A stretch of 64,000 nt of DNA, taken from contig OZ034972.1 in assembly GCA_964030785.1 (NCBI GenBank), positions 53,601,038 through 53,665,037 on the forward strand. The letters are read 5' to 3'. The number at the start of each line of letters is the position of its first letter. The first letter of the stretch is position 1. The position numbers and the translations under genes were made by a program. The notes beneath the pieces are model-generated. The model was not told the origin of the DNA and did no database searches. It saw nothing but the letters and a program-made list of their open reading frames with translations. This stretch comes from Siderastrea siderea (lineage: Eukaryota; Cnidaria; Anthozoa; Scleractinia; Rhizangiidae). This document shows, piece after piece, positions 13,135 through 26,386 of this stretch.

Positions 13135-16100
13135 ATGTTGCCGGCCTTTGAAAAGAAACCCGCTTGGTTTTTAAAGCGTGATTCTCAAAACTGGTGGGAC
13201 TTGAACAAGACTGTTCCTACAGCTTCAGAATTTGACAGTGCATTAGGCGATCGTGACCGCAACAAGAACTCCAAACCACGGCAACACTCACGCTCAATCA
13301 CACGCCATGACAGTCTTCCTACGATTATTGAGCCGCCCGAAACCGCGCGAACGGGGACGGCTAGCATTGCTTTGAGCGAGGAGTGTAATTCTTCGTTAGG
13401 GTCGAGGACTGAAAAAACTGAAAAGTTTCGGTTATGCATTAAACGATGGAAGAAAATTAGTTTTGGCAGACCACATGCGTCGGCATCTAATGTTCACGAT
13501 CATTTCGAGGTAAGTTAGTCACTTGTTCAAAACTATTTTTCGCTTTAGGGGCGCTCAGGGAAAGAAACCGAAAATCAGTTGTTGTTTCAGTTTACACTGA
13601 AAAATGAACAAACGGCACACAGAGCACACCACAAGAAACATTTACAGCCTGCTGCTCAACGGCTGTCATTTGGCTGGTCACATCACACAGACTGTAGAAT
13701 GGTTTTCTGTGACATGGCTCAAAATTACCCTATAACAAGTCTGAGTCACATTATTTCAACAGGTTTGATCTCAAAGAAAGATTTTTAGGAAACTGTCTTT
13801 TCACTATTTATTCCGTTAACTGAATTCCGCTTCACAAGTCCTCAACTGAAGTCTTCGGTCACTTCGAGGAGCTTTCCATTTCGGCCAGTGCTGATAGATC
13901 ATAAGGAAATTGCCGTTATTCTTAGCTTCGTGTAGATATCTTCATTCAAACTGAGGTTGTCATTTCGTAGTCAAAAGTTTTAATTCTGTTTGTATTTGCA
14001 CGGATTTTGCTTTAATTATGCTTGTATAAACTTAACTGAGACAAGACAAGACGTTGACTGAGATGTGTTTTGCTATCCGGCAATACTTCTTAAATTTGTT
14101 ATTGATCTGGTTACGAAATTGGAAACTTAATTCTATCTCGAAGATCTCGTGGCAGACGTTCGATGTTAACAGTTGATTGCAAGAACATGATGTTGCAAGA
14201 CACACTAGAAGTACACTGGTATTTATTAGTCCTTTATATTATCAGGAATCCGTTCGTCTGTTTTGCAGGTGGTCTTGCTAATGTGTTGTTCGTGTTTCAC
14301 ACCTCATTTCCTGCACTTAGTTATCCGGTTGCAACTGCGCACGCAGGGTCTCAAAATGTCACGCTAATCCTAACCTAAGATGACTAGGTAGTAGTTTCCG
14401 GCAGATTTGTTATTTTTTTCACTGCACTGTCTTGTTAACATTTTAGACCACGATTTTTTTCCTTGTCGCAGCTTTACAACGTCCGTGTAGCGATTCCGTG
14501 TAGCGAAATGATGTTGTGAACTATTTAAAAGCAACCTCTGTTCTACCGTCAGTTCATGAACTGATATGGCACTTATGAATCTGTTCAGGAGCATCTGATC
14601 TGTTGCATTACTATACTGACACACAGTGCTGATAAACATATGGTGACCAGGTTTTTATTGTCGTTTAATGACATGAGGTTTTACTGACGATTAAAAAAAA
14701 TCATGACAGAGTTTATTCACGTGACTGGTATACCTTCCTGAATTCTGTCATATATCAATTGAAACCTCATAGGTTACTCTCGTTTCAGCTCATAAGACAT
14801 ACTGAAAGAATTTCGCTCTCAAACTGTGTGAAACTTCTGACATTATTTAAAAGATCCTTTGCTCATACTTAACCTGTTACCAAAATTTCAGGCAACGAAT
14901 TTTCGGTTATGATTCGAAACACTGAAGAAGTGATAAGCAGAAGAACAAATTTAAAGACAATGAGACAAATTTGTTAATCGGCTTATTGTTTCCTTAATTC
15001 GAGCATGCATTGTTCAGTTCGACTCAGCAAGTTACTGATAAAGGGATTTGAAACCTATGTTTACTTTTGTGATCACATGTTTCTTCACAGCCCCTGGAGA
15101 ACTTCAGGCGATTAGCAAGAATAGTCAGAGTTGTCATACGAATTGGACATGCTCTTAAGAGGTATTTGATGGCTTAAACAAAATCCGCAGTTTAAAATCC
15201 TTTGGGCCCTTTCAAAGCTTTCTATCCCAACGTAACATAGTCCCTCGCTGTTTTTTTTTGCTTTTTGTTTTTTGTTTTGTTTTTTTTTTGAGTTAAGACG
15301 TTCTTTTATATTTTCAATTTCATTCGATTATTTGTTTTTTTGCTCAATGGAAGTTTAATAAATAAATAAATAACTGGAGGACATGCGCTATGTTTTTCTC
15401 AGCACTTTAAGCTTTTTTCTTTCATCTTCACTTTGAGTTCTGAGGTTCATGTAAACCCGAGAAAACTGTCACCATACTTTTGCAGTCAAGAGTTTCTCTT
15501 GTTCAATGCTTGATACAGCCACTCGCGATAGCATACAAACTAACGCCGAGTTAAATTTAAATTTAATGTTTTTAATTAGTTTGTTACCGCTTCTCTTCCT
15601 CTTAACTGATTTAGTAATCCTAAAGCAGTATTCCATCAGGAAGGAATCTGTAAGTCGTTTCTTGAGATCATGGAAGGGTACATGACAACAAGAGAGCAGC
15701 ACCTGGCGGAAAACAATCAGAGCAACCCAGGCTTCTCGAGTGCAGCGCTTGTGTTTGATCCAAAACAGTTTAAGGCCAACAAAGAGGTAAGGTGTCATCT
15801 GTAATGTGTAAAACGGCCCCTGACTGAAGTGCACTGAACAAAGGAAAAGTGCCTAGTAAGGAACTTCAAACCGTGTTTCTATGGAGATATAACAATGGAT
15901 TTTGGTTTTTCCATCAGGTTAAAATAAGCAAGGAAGTAAAACAGCTTCTGAACTCTCGACCAGAAGAGAGGACAAGCGACCAACTTCAGACGGTAACATG
16001 ACAATTCTTAAAACATGGTCATTTTCCTGTTTGTTTCCTTCCTGTTTGTTACGAAATAATCGATATGAGTCCAAAGTACACATCTCTAGGGCTTAAGGCG

Positions 16101-19100
16101 TGGAACATCCGGATAAAATGAACCTTTTGCACCCGGACACGTATAGTATAGGAGAAAACTGAAGAGCGTAGCTGGAGGATCGGATAAAACCCCGATAAAA
16201 AGGGAAGGAACCAGAAGAGAGAATGAATATTTCAAGCTCTACTTCTAAACGTCCATTTTGTTACTTAAAAAACTTAACATTTCTCTCTGAACGTCATGCG
16301 ATTTACATGTAGCTGGCCTGTCTGTTGTCTTGTTTAGTGATCTGATGAGGCTTCTTCGCAGAACATCTCACAAATTCGCGAACAAAACCAAAACAAATTG
16401 TTTAATACATGTACAATTAGTTTTTTTACACACTTCGATGACCTTTTTTCCTTTCTTTTTCTTTTTCTTTTGTCATGTGTTTTAGGTTTTATACGCTCTT
16501 CAAACCTTGGAGTCTTTCTCTGAACTTCCTCTTCATATGCAGCAGAATGTCTGCAAGGTTGCTTGGCTTCAAAGGTATTTGCCATGCAGAACTGATAATA
16601 ACGATACTGCTCAAATGATTTATCCATAAATAACTGTTCGCTCACACTCATCACTATGTGTTTTGCTGTTTTGTTTCAGTCTTCCTCCCAATAAAATAAT
16701 CATTAAACAAGATCACGTAGCAGAAAACTTTTATTTTATAGTAAATGGAACGGGTAAGTAACTGTTTTCCTGAGTTTGTAAAGTTTTACCAAAAGATATA
16801 TGCACTCTGTTTTTTTATACGTTTAGGCTAAGTCCGAACTAGCCTGCGAAGCAGGCGTAAACGAGGGGCGGGGTGGGGGGATGGGGTAGGATGATGGGGT
16901 AGGATGATGGGGTAGGGGGATGGGGTAGGGGGCGAGAAAGTGGGAGAAAACTGTTCTTAGGTTTCGGGCCACTTGAGCCTGGGAACGTTTAAAGTTGTTT
17001 TAACTTTTATGTACGGTGTTTCCTTTGTATCGGCCTTGTGCCATATATTCAATGAATATCTATTATTTAGTATACTGTTAATAGTAATACGGCTTTCTAT
17101 ATTAATTTCAAACACTGTGGTCTCAAACTTTTGACGCGCGGAGAGATTGTGTTCTAGCTATTTGGAACAACACAGCTGTGAAAGCTTTTTACAACACACG
17201 CCCAACAAAAGCTTCGAAATTTTATTGAGAGGGAAAACAAAAAAATTTTAATTGTCAGCTAAGAAATGTGGGTTTTTAAGTGATAGCAGAAAATCTTGGC
17301 TCGTAAGAAGAACTTTTTAAAAAGGTGTTTTTAGGTCATTTATGTTTTAATATATCTGGCATTTCAGTAACGGTGCTTTCAGAAAATGACCCCACTATGG
17401 ACACTCCATTCACTTCATTAGCAACGCTGAAGAAAGGCTCGAGTTTTGGGGTGAGTATAGGCGGAAACACTGAAAATCATGGATATTACATCTAGGTCGT
17501 CAATACGGGATGTAAAACGGAACAGAGGCCGCGCAACAGATAACTTGGTCCACGGAGACAAAACGAGAAGTAGAGTTTAAAAGACTGACAATGGGAGGTA
17601 GAGTTGAAAGCTACATATTAAAAACACCAAATTGATAAGGTAGGACTATAAAGTCTGAATGACACGTTTTTGTGACCACATGTTAACATATCTCTTATTA
17701 TCCGAATCCAGGTTCCTATTGTAACTGGCGTTACGGATCTTTGCTTTTCCCCTTCGATTTATTTTCTCCGTACATCATAACCTCCTAGTTACTACAGCAA
17801 TTCACTGTTCTGTTTCAGTAAATGTCATTGACCATTTTTTTGTGTAGGTATGAAAACTAACTGTGAATCATTAAGTGGATAACTGTGCCCTTTGCTTTAC
17901 TTGGCTGACTCGGTTACTGATTTCGCTTACCAGGAAACCGCAATTCTAAACAACTGCCGCAGAACAGCAACTGTAGTGAGCAGTGACCCTGTACAATTAC
18001 TAGTCATTGGAAAGGAGGTATGCCTAACTGGGAGAAAGTCTACCAAATTATTACCAGAATTTTGTAGCCCCTCTTTAACACGTTTCATTCTTTTCTTCTA
18101 GGATTATCAGAGGATATTTATGGGCCAGACGAAAACAGGAGAAGAGCCGGCACATTTAAAGTTTTGTAGGTTAGTTGAAGTTTTGTTCCACGACACTCGA
18201 CAGGGCTTTTTTAATGCAGAAGCCCAAAGTTGAACGCCGAACGCAGAATATAGTATTTAGGGTGAAAAACTCATCGTGACAGTAAACGGTTAAAGCAGTG
18301 ATTCCGTCTCATTATTGATGGATAATATTTTTCCAGGAGTTTGGATTTTCTCGCTGATTGGCCAGTTGATCTACTACTGGCCCACCCAGAAGACTGCCTG
18401 TTTCATTACTTCAGGTAAGCCACACAAACTGTCTTCTTCTGACGTACCTCCTTCTTTGATTTGTCTATTCATTGCTTACTTCAGGAAAGCCACAAAAAAT
18501 GTCTTTTTGATTTTTGCCATTGCTACCTCCCTCAGTTTGATTTTGATTGTTCTATTCATTGAAACTCATTGATTACTTGCCTTTTTCCTGTTTCTTTCTC
18601 CTCTCTTCGCTCAGATCTTTCTGACCGCTTTTTTTTTTCACTTGATTCCTGTAGACGAGGAACAGTAATAGTCAAAGACAGCAATAAATCTGACTGGCTC
18701 TACATAATAGTCTCCGTAAGTAAACAGTCGTCGTTTGCAATATTAAAGAGATCACCAAAGTCACTTTGTTTTGTAGGCGACGTCACTTTATGGAGTGTAT
18801 CTGCGGGTCTTTTCGTCCCTCCTGTGTTTTCTCTGATACTCTTTTCACCAAGCTGATTTGCTCCGTGTCTGTAGTCAGTGTGTCGCAGCGTGCAGCTTGC
18901 GTCCAGCGTTCAGCGTCCAGTAGTTCAGGAATCAGAGGGAAAGTATTTTTCAATTAGCATATCAGATACTTAACTAGAACAATCATGAAGTCGCGTCATG
19001 TGAATTTTTGCACGCTTGTCACTGGTTGTAAGTTTGTACTGGGAGCTCTTATTGCTTCATTACATATAGTGTGATTGCCCCCCTCCCCCCCCCCTAAAAA

Positions 19101-22100
19101 AAATAGTTATTTCATCAGGGCACTGTCAGGGCTGATGAAAATATAATTATTTTCTTTGCAGGGAGTTTGTCAGGTCCTGCTGAGACTTGAGATAATCACC
19201 CCCAAATTATCTGGCAAACTACAAAACAGACAAAAACTTTCAACAGCCGACAAACTGGCTGATTTGACGGAGAATCGTCACCGAAAAACCAATTATTCTG
19301 CGTCGAGGTTAGGGCATGAGTCAATAAGGAGAAACACACCAGGCAAGTTATCATTACAAATCGACGTCGGTTTCTGTACGATCACGGTATTCATTGTCGA
19401 CAGTTTATCGATCACTTTATTGATGTTTCAAATAATAGTTAAACTTGTTCACCAACTTGTTAAATTCTGATGATACATCAAGAGAATATTGATGACATGA
19501 TGTAGAGCATATCACTGAATTTTAACTTATTTCAAACGTTGATAACCATGCAACTTGAACGATTCTTACTATTCACGTTTAAGCGCTCGCCTACGAAGTA
19601 GTTGTCGTGTGTTGTCGTCCTAATGGCTTAAAAAGACAAAAATTGTACAGTTACAATCAATGCAAAAACCTTCGAAATCAACAAAACGGTGCCGTTTTAA
19701 GGTTACTCCGGACCTTCGCGGGTGTCCTCCCGTCTCCTCCGGGAAAAAATTCGTATGCGCGCCATTTTAAAGGAAAGCACGGCAAACTATATATCGTTGG
19801 AAAGCTTAATAAATGTAGATTTCAGAAAAAAAATATGAATTGCCAGTTTTTTTAATTCCACAAAAGAAAATTGCAAAAATGACCGCAAAAATGACCATGC
19901 GTCATTACGGCAAACAGATTTCTGTGAAATTTGGCCTAAACGTTCCTAAGATGTTGTGAAACAAAAGTGTGTCGGGGATTTTTGAAATTTATAATATTTC
20001 ACCCGTGGCGATCTTCAATGCAATGCCCATCGCGCATCCTCTGCTTCTCGAACTTGACAGATTAATTAAAAAATAACCAGTCAGAATATGGAAAAATGCT
20101 GACACACTTTTGATGATTGATCCTTTGGGATTAACACTGTGCAGTTATTTTGCCAATGCGCTTGGATTTGATACCCTATTAATTCAATTGAATGACACAT
20201 GGTCATTTTTGCGGTTGATTGCGATATTCTTTTGCGGAATTGAAGAAACCGGCAATTTATATTTTTTTCCGAAATCTACGTTTATTAAGCTTTCCAACGA
20301 TATATAATTTGCCGTGTTTTCCTTTAAAATGGCGCGCATACGAATCTTTTCCCCGAGGACACCCGCGAAGGTCCGGAGTAACCTTAATCCGCAAGGACTA
20401 CAAAACACAACGACTACGGTGAGTTTACTTTTATTTTAAGTTTAAAGTAATGCGCAATTTCCTTAAAATTGAAACAGTTTGTGTGGGTTCCCTGTGTTCT
20501 GATGTTCTCTCACTTGTTACAATACGTTACACAGGTTTTTATAATCTGTTACAACAAGAGAGGATGAGCTAAGAGAGTGAATCCCCGTGCCCCATGATAA
20601 TTGTTTGAAATTTATTACTCATTCGCACCCATCCTGCAAAGGTTATTTTTATTTGTTGTTTCCATATCAACAATCTAAAATCATGTGACGTCATTCTTAC
20701 TGACCAATGAGGTGTCGTCGTTAAAATAATTACGCAGTATGACACAGAACAAAAAATAGATTTCAGATAATTTTCATCGGAAGAGGCCTATATATATGGG
20801 GGATTCGCTCTCTCTCTTCATCCTCTCTTGGTTATAAATGGAACTAAAAATGAAACTTCTAGTAGTCAAAAGTCAGAGATACCGCTGATATTTTCTATGA
20901 GCCATCTGATAAAAAGACTTCTGCTCACTTACTCTCAACAGCTTTTTCTAGTTCCCAGTCAACTTGTGAAAGACGAACCAAATCCCTTCCACCTGTGGTG
21001 AGTTATTCGTGTTGTCTCGACCAAGCCTCATACACACAGGCAGATTTTCTTTATCCAGATCAAATAGATATTAAAGATAATGACAAAGATTCCTGCGCAC
21101 CATCTTATGGTAATGTGAAAAAGGGGGTGTAAGTTAACGCTGAGATGATAAATATCCGACGTTTCGGCGACAGTGCCTTCATCAGGGTCTGGAAAACTAC
21201 GTCGAATAAAAACTCAAAGATGGAGGAAGTGGGAGTGGGGAGGGACAGACGTATAAGAACAGTCAAACTGAAAGCGAGTCTAATAAGGTTAGGCCGGTGT
21301 TGATACCAAATACTCCATATCATTGATATATATGGGTTTGCCTAAAAACTGACTATGCTGCCGAACATTATCGCTGATTTCGATAACGTTCCATGCTGCT
21401 TGAATAACCAATTAGAAGAAATAGTTGCAAGTATGATCTACACCGTGTTCTGGAACATTTTTGTTTCTCTGCAGCGAAATCCTTTCCAGCAAAAGAAGTT
21501 GATTGTGTTCTTGCACAAAATCCAATTTCATAACCTGTTTATGTATCTGCCGTTGATTTGCAATCGAGCTTTGGATTGCAGCCCAGCCCAAGCCTGCATT
21601 CCATTTGAGTTACCTGGTTATGAGGTCACAATAAAAATCTTGAGGTGACGTCATAATATCGATATCGACATCAAATATCAAAAAATGCCAATTACCCGTT
21701 AAATAGCGGCTAATAGTGGTTGTCAGCTCATATTTGAAAAACTGGTATTGGCCCATCCATAGAATCCAAAAACATCTCAACTCAGATACAATGGTGAGAG
21801 GCAAGTGCTTTTACACTGCACCAGCCCCCTCCCCTCCCCTCCCTGTTAGTTTTTTTCTGGTTACACAACAATCCTACTTTTTTGCACCTCAATAACTTTT
21901 TTTCTATTTTAAATTGTAGTTTCCCGTAACTGAAGTGCCACAAACCTTTCATCAGCATCAAAGAAAGCAAACGGCTTTTGTACAGCTGGGCTTGCTACAT
22001 CCGAGAAGTGTGTTTGTGAGTGTCTTTATTTAATCCCTTTAACGTTAATTTGTACGACAGCCTCTAAAGAAAGCAGTGAGACCTTATCGTCTGTGTCCTA

Positions 22101-24486
22101 CACATCTGCGCACACCATTCAATGCCCAGGAAGACCAACAAAGAAATTTTCATAGTAGCACGTAATACACCACTTCGTTTGCTTATCTGGGAAGGCGTTT
22201 ATATAGCAGCCCTCGTAAGGTTTTGCAATAATGGTTGAGAGAACAATAAGTATATTGGAAGTATTTAATAAGTATTGTTATATTCCAGTTATATAATGTA
22301 TGTATTAAATTACATCTGTAAACACCGTTTTATAATTCTTGTTTATGAACCGTTATTGGATCATTTTACCACTTGTTAATTGCGTATTTCTACTGTTATC
22401 AAGTGGAATAAAGCAGTTATGGAGCCTCTACATATGAGTGTGTTAGGCGGGGAGGGGGGCGGGGGGTGTTGAAGGAGGTGAAATTAAAAGGTTATGAAAG
22501 CTGCTACATTCCGACGCTAGATTTCAAAGAATATGGACAGAGGTTTGAATCCAGCCCGGCAGATTAACACTCCGCACTGCGTCCGCTTCTCAGGAAAACC
22601 GGGGCCAAAATTTTTGTGAACAAACACTGAACTGAAAGCAGCTTAGCTGACAATTTTTAGCCCACTGATTGCTGGTTTAAACGTATTTCTTTTGTTTTGC
22701 TTCCAAGGGTTTGTCCACACTTCTTAACTTCGAACACGATTTTCAGTTTCTTCAGCCAGCTAGTGTTAGTCTGGTAAGTACATCCTTACGCGTTGAATAA
22801 ATAAATAAAAATAAAAACCGTACTCTTTTTATAACGCTTAACTATTTATTTAACAGTGGTTTCAGCTTCAAAATAAACCTGCTTGATTCTTAAGTGTCCT
22901 TGAATTTCACGGGGCTTGATGGGAAGGAGACGACCCACAACACATCGAGCGCCACGTTCTACAAAAGAGCGAAGCCTAGGGATGAGGCAGAAATGCGATG
23001 TTTTCCTTCAGGGAACAATAGTTTCGTTAGACAGGGCTTAAAAGTGGTCAACAGTGATAAAAGCTGGCCTTTCAAAAATGGCTTCGATTTTCTACTTAGA
23101 AAAACAGCGTTGCTCGTTGAGCTAGATGTTGGATACTTTAGATTTTTCTTCACGTTTCCAGACGGCTAGAATTGTTTTCTTTTTAAATTTATTTGACGAC
23201 ACCTATCGTTTTCGGCGGAATGAGGGAAAAATTGCCCTACTATCAAGTGTTATCATTGTCCCAGTAACGAATTTTAACTGTGACGTAAGGAGCAGCATGT
23301 CTATACTTTTGCACGTGTGCACCCGGTCCAAGGTTTGCCTACCCTGCAAGCAGAGGTCTCTTGGTCGCCCTATGTCTCGGCGGGCGCCGGAACATAGGGC
23401 GACCAAGAAACCTCTGCTTGCAGGGTAAGGTTTGCCATGCATACATAAGCATAATAACCACTGGCATCCGAAGCGGATACATATATGTTATTGAACTAGG
23501 GTGAGGTCCGCATTGGGAAGGTATTGGTCGAGTTCCTTTTTTTAAGAAGTTTATGGACCGAGCCGAATTAAAATACTGCCGAGCCGAACGTTTCCTTTAT
23601 CCCTAGTTTTTTTTTCTTCTTCAGGTCAGTCGAGGAGCCGAGTGTATGATGATTAACAAAAAATTCTTCATAAATCAAGCAAGTGAATTAACCAAAAAAT
23701 GGATCAGGCATAACGTGAGTATCAACCAAGAGACTCTTTTTGATAAGTTTTTTGGTTCTTTTCGTTTTGTCGTTGTTGTTGTTTCAATGACTGTGCTGAA
23801 CTTTGTCAGTCTCTTTCTTTTTATTTTACAAAAACCTTTATTGACAATCAGACAAAATACAAGGTACAAGGCAGGCCTACATTAAACATAAATACATCAT
23901 AGAATGCTTATCTACCAAAAATGAAGAGTAAAAATGTGAGAAATAATAAGATATTAATTTCTTAAAAGATGTCAACGAATTTAAATCTAATAAATTTCAG
24001 TGTCATCATTATTTTTGCTATGAGACTTTCTGTTCGATTTGTAGAGTGAATTTTTTGGCTTTCAACGGTGTTAGAGTGGGTTTTATATTTAAAGAGTGTC
24101 TTTGATAAATTATATGTTTACGGAGAATAATTACATGGTTTAATAATAAACTATCTTTGCTAATGAGACCAAACGTTATGTCAAAAGTGCTCAGTTGCTT
24201 AACATCAATACCATGCTCTTCTAACCACTCTGCCACTAATTAACAGAAATTTTCGTACAACAATAAACTATCTATATAAACAATCTTTTATAAAGAATCT
24301 TGTCTCTCAAGGCAGCTGAGAGGCTGGGAACGAAATAGTAGCGCTAGATGTGAGTTAAATATTTTTTGTTACAAATTTCAGGTCCGCTCGTACCCTTCAA
24401 GAGAGACACTCCAGAGAAATCTTCAAGAAAGAATTAACTGGGACGCATACAAACAAGACGTTGTCCAAACCATAATCGCCAGATGA
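13135..24486 (+). CDS. Cyclic nucleotide-binding domain protein, CNBD2-like
   Basis: Exons: 13135-13509, 15091-15161, 15615-15786, 15918-15992, 16486-16574, 16680-16753, 17368-17450, 17934-18017, 18102-18169, 18337-18414, 18655-18715, 19162-19342, 20873-20997, 21920-22015, 22708-22773, 23625-23714, 24382-24486. All junctions keep frame, giving 630 codons plus TGA. The N-terminus is Ser/Arg-rich; then FRRLARIVRVVIRIGHALKR; then a CNB domain with VAENFYFIVNGT and the phosphate-binding cassette FGETAILNNCRRTATVV, which keeps the Gly-Glu and the Arg that contact cyclic nucleotide. A second CNB-like strand region follows (SDWLYIIVSG). The C-terminus ends KQDVVQTIIAR. Exon 12 uses a GC donor (CCAG then GCAAGT); exon 13 is the least certain. 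CNBD2 family members are reported as male-germline or cilium-related cAMP binders; orthology is my inference. Upstream exons may exist. Confidence 0.85.
16846..16945. repeat. GGATGGGGTAG minisatellite-like block
   Basis: A G-rich stretch with several irregular copies of GGATGGGGTAG, preceded by TAGCCTGCGAAGCAGGC, which resembles the ends of the 9-bp-duplicating MITEs elsewhere. No matching right terminus was seen, so it is probably a truncated element. It lies in the intron after the CNB exon ending 16753. Confidence 0.5.
19593..20418. mobile_element. Inverted-repeat element in a CNBD2-like intron
   Basis: The left arm (about 19593-19905) and right arm (about 20200-20418) match inverted over ACTCCGGACCTTCGCGGGTG, TCGTATGCGCGCCATTTTAA and ATATATCGTTGGAAAGCTTA, with outer ends GTAGTTGTCGTGTGTTGTCG versus CACAACGACTAC. 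The left arm carries an extra block of about 60 bases. There is no coding capacity; the frames across it are shadows. No clear target duplication was found. Confidence 0.75.
21158..21185 (-). ncRNA. Hammerhead-ribozyme-like core
   Basis: The minus strand reads CTGATGA, A, GGC-ACTGTC-GCC, GAAAC, GTC. That is the invariant hammerhead core with a short stem II (GGC/GCC) and a minimal stem III, the arrangement described for ribozymes of Penelope-like elements. Stem I pairing across the flanks (GACC with GGAT) is weak, and one A next to stem II is unpaired. It lies in a CNBD2-like intron. The surrounding 21,105-21,323 reads open on the minus strand but is not recognised. Confidence 0.5.
23340..23427. 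mobile_element. 88-bp hairpin MITE with 9-bp target duplication
   Basis: Near-perfect inverted arms TACCCTGCAAGCAGAGG then TCTCTTGGTCGCCCTATGT surround a short GC-rich loop, flanked on both sides by AGGTTTGCC (23331-23339 and 23428-23436). Termini and duplication length agree with the elements at 28,400 and 42,888. Confidence 0.85.
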
Positions 24487-24681
24487 TATTCAGTAAAGAC
24501 TATTACAGTGTTAAAATTTAGTTTCCGCAAAGGGCTTTACATATGCGCTTTACTTGTGATATCTTTTTATATGATATACGAAAGTCACATGTCACGAAAG
24601 ATGTTATTCATCGTGGTTAGAAATGTTAGCTTAGCTAATCGTTTGACTCACAATTTAGTCATTTTGATGTGGATCGCGCGC

Positions 24682-24717
24682 GACGTTTCGACCGCTTTGA
24701 CTGCTGGGCTTCATCAG
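24682..24717 (-). ncRNA. Second hammerhead-ribozyme-like core
   Basis: The minus strand reads CTGATGA, a 21-base stem-loop II candidate, GAAAC, GTC, the same core as at 21,158 but with an unrelated spacer. Stem II pairing (GCC with GGU) is short and imperfect, and stem I is not convincing. Either a decayed ribozyme or a chance core; the repeated intact core makes chance less likely. Confidence 0.35.
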
Positions 24718-26245
24718 GTGATGGTGTCGGCTGGCTGTGTATCATTATAAGTAGCACCGTGGTTGTTTGTGATTGGTGCATTTCGATCCTCGTTGTTCCC
24801 TCAGAGGTCCGCTGTGGGGCCGATGGTCGGCTGTTGTGCTGTTTGACTATGGGCACTAGGCTTCTGAAAATTCAATTCTGTTATCCTTTTTGATGTTGTC
24901 AGGATGAAGTCTTAGTGAATGGCCTCCTTTACCCTAAGGGTGTACCAGACTGGGTCCCGGTCAATCAAGAATGTTGTAGCAGCGCTTTCGATAGGGGAGG
25001 GGAGTTGTAAGAAAGGGTGTGTTGCTCAGAATCTTCGGAATGGTCAGCGGCTTTGTGTCCTAACAACCGATCCGCTGACCAAAGCACTCTTGGCATGGCG
25101 AGCATGCTGCACGTTTCAGACATATTTTGGGCTCGCCACACATTCCTCCCCCAGTAATGGATTGCGTGACGGGCACGAAGGACGTCTGGAGAGTTTTATT
25201 GGTTCCTGAAGATGCTGCGGCGTGTGCGTACTTGACTTGCGCTGTCTTTCGCGCGGATTTCATGGATTACGGCACGTGTCACTTTTTAGACCTTTTTAGT
25301 TTGTCATTCAATGGAATTTGTTCATGCCAAGTTAAACGGTCTTCGTTGTTAGCATTCCTGATGTAATGCGCCGATCAATTCGAAACTTCAACCCCCCCCC
25401 CCCCCGCTGCGCATTTGAACTTTTGAAGATTGGCTCGTTCAAAGTTCCTCCCCCCCCCCCGGCCCAAACTTGTGTTCAAATACGGTAAAGTGCTGGATTT
25501 AATTGTCAAATGCCCCTCCCAAGGAACAAATGTTTTTAATGAGAATAAAACAAAGACATTTTGAATTTATTCTGGCAGTGTAGTCGCCTTTACTGAATGT
25601 TCCGGTCGTTTGAGAGTGAGTCAGGTCAGTACCTCTGAATGATACTAAAAACGTAGCCTTATGCAATGACCAGGTGCAATGCATTTTTTTAGGTGAAGAC
25701 AAATTTTCTGGAATTACTATAGACTACATATACTATCAGACATGTCAGAATTCTTAACATGCAGTTTTCAAACTCTTTACGTTAAACGATAAAAAAGCAA
25801 AGATTAGCCACTCTTATCAGTCTTATTTTAAACGTTTCTCGGTGTTGGAATGAGGAAGTAAACATAACTTGCAGTAAAATATATATAATCGGTCATTATA
25901 AAAGTGGCACGAGCCAAACTTTCTTCGCCATATTCTATACTCAGTCAATGTTGTGAACAGTGGGTGGGTAGAGGCCAAGTGCCTGCCATCCTGACGTACC
26001 TTTACACAAGAAACTTTACTATACCCTGTCTCTCTCCACCCAGGTGTTTAAATGGGCATCAACGACATACTGCTAGAGGTAAACGTGCGATGAACTAGCA
26101 CCCCATCTGGGGGGAGTAGCAATCAATTGCTTCATGCTGCAGAAACCGGGTTAAGCTTCGGCCGTTCTGCCCCCCAGTGCTTCGTGTGTAACTTTTTTTT
26201 ACCCTAATGGAAAGTCGGTAAATTATGATCGTCTGGGTGAGTGTA

Positions 26246-26386
26246 GTCCTGAGAAGGACTGTTTGTGATGACATTGACTTGTGTTTCGACAACCTGAGCG
26301 GAAGTTAATCATCGGAGTCAAGTGATGACTTCCGCTCAGGTTGTCGAAACGTCAGTCCACAAACAGTCCTTCTTAGGACTTCTCAG
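26246..26386. repeat. Nested hairpin with GTTTCGACAACCTGAGCGG arms
   Basis: Inner arms GTTTCGACAACCTGAGCGG and CCGCTCAGGTTGTCGAAAC flank a short centre. Outer segments GTCCTGAGAAGGACTGTTTG and CAAACAGTCCTTCTTAGGAC also pair. The plus strand includes GTGATGA...GAAACGTC, close to but not matching a hammerhead core. Probably a small foldback element. Confidence 0.6.

Noticed and set aside
19607..20422. Small frames in the CNBD2-like intron
   Set aside because: They lie in the arms of the inverted-repeat element.
26322..26353. Third hammerhead core
   Set aside because: CTGATGA reads GTGATGA and no stem II closes next to the core; treated as part of a hairpin repeat.
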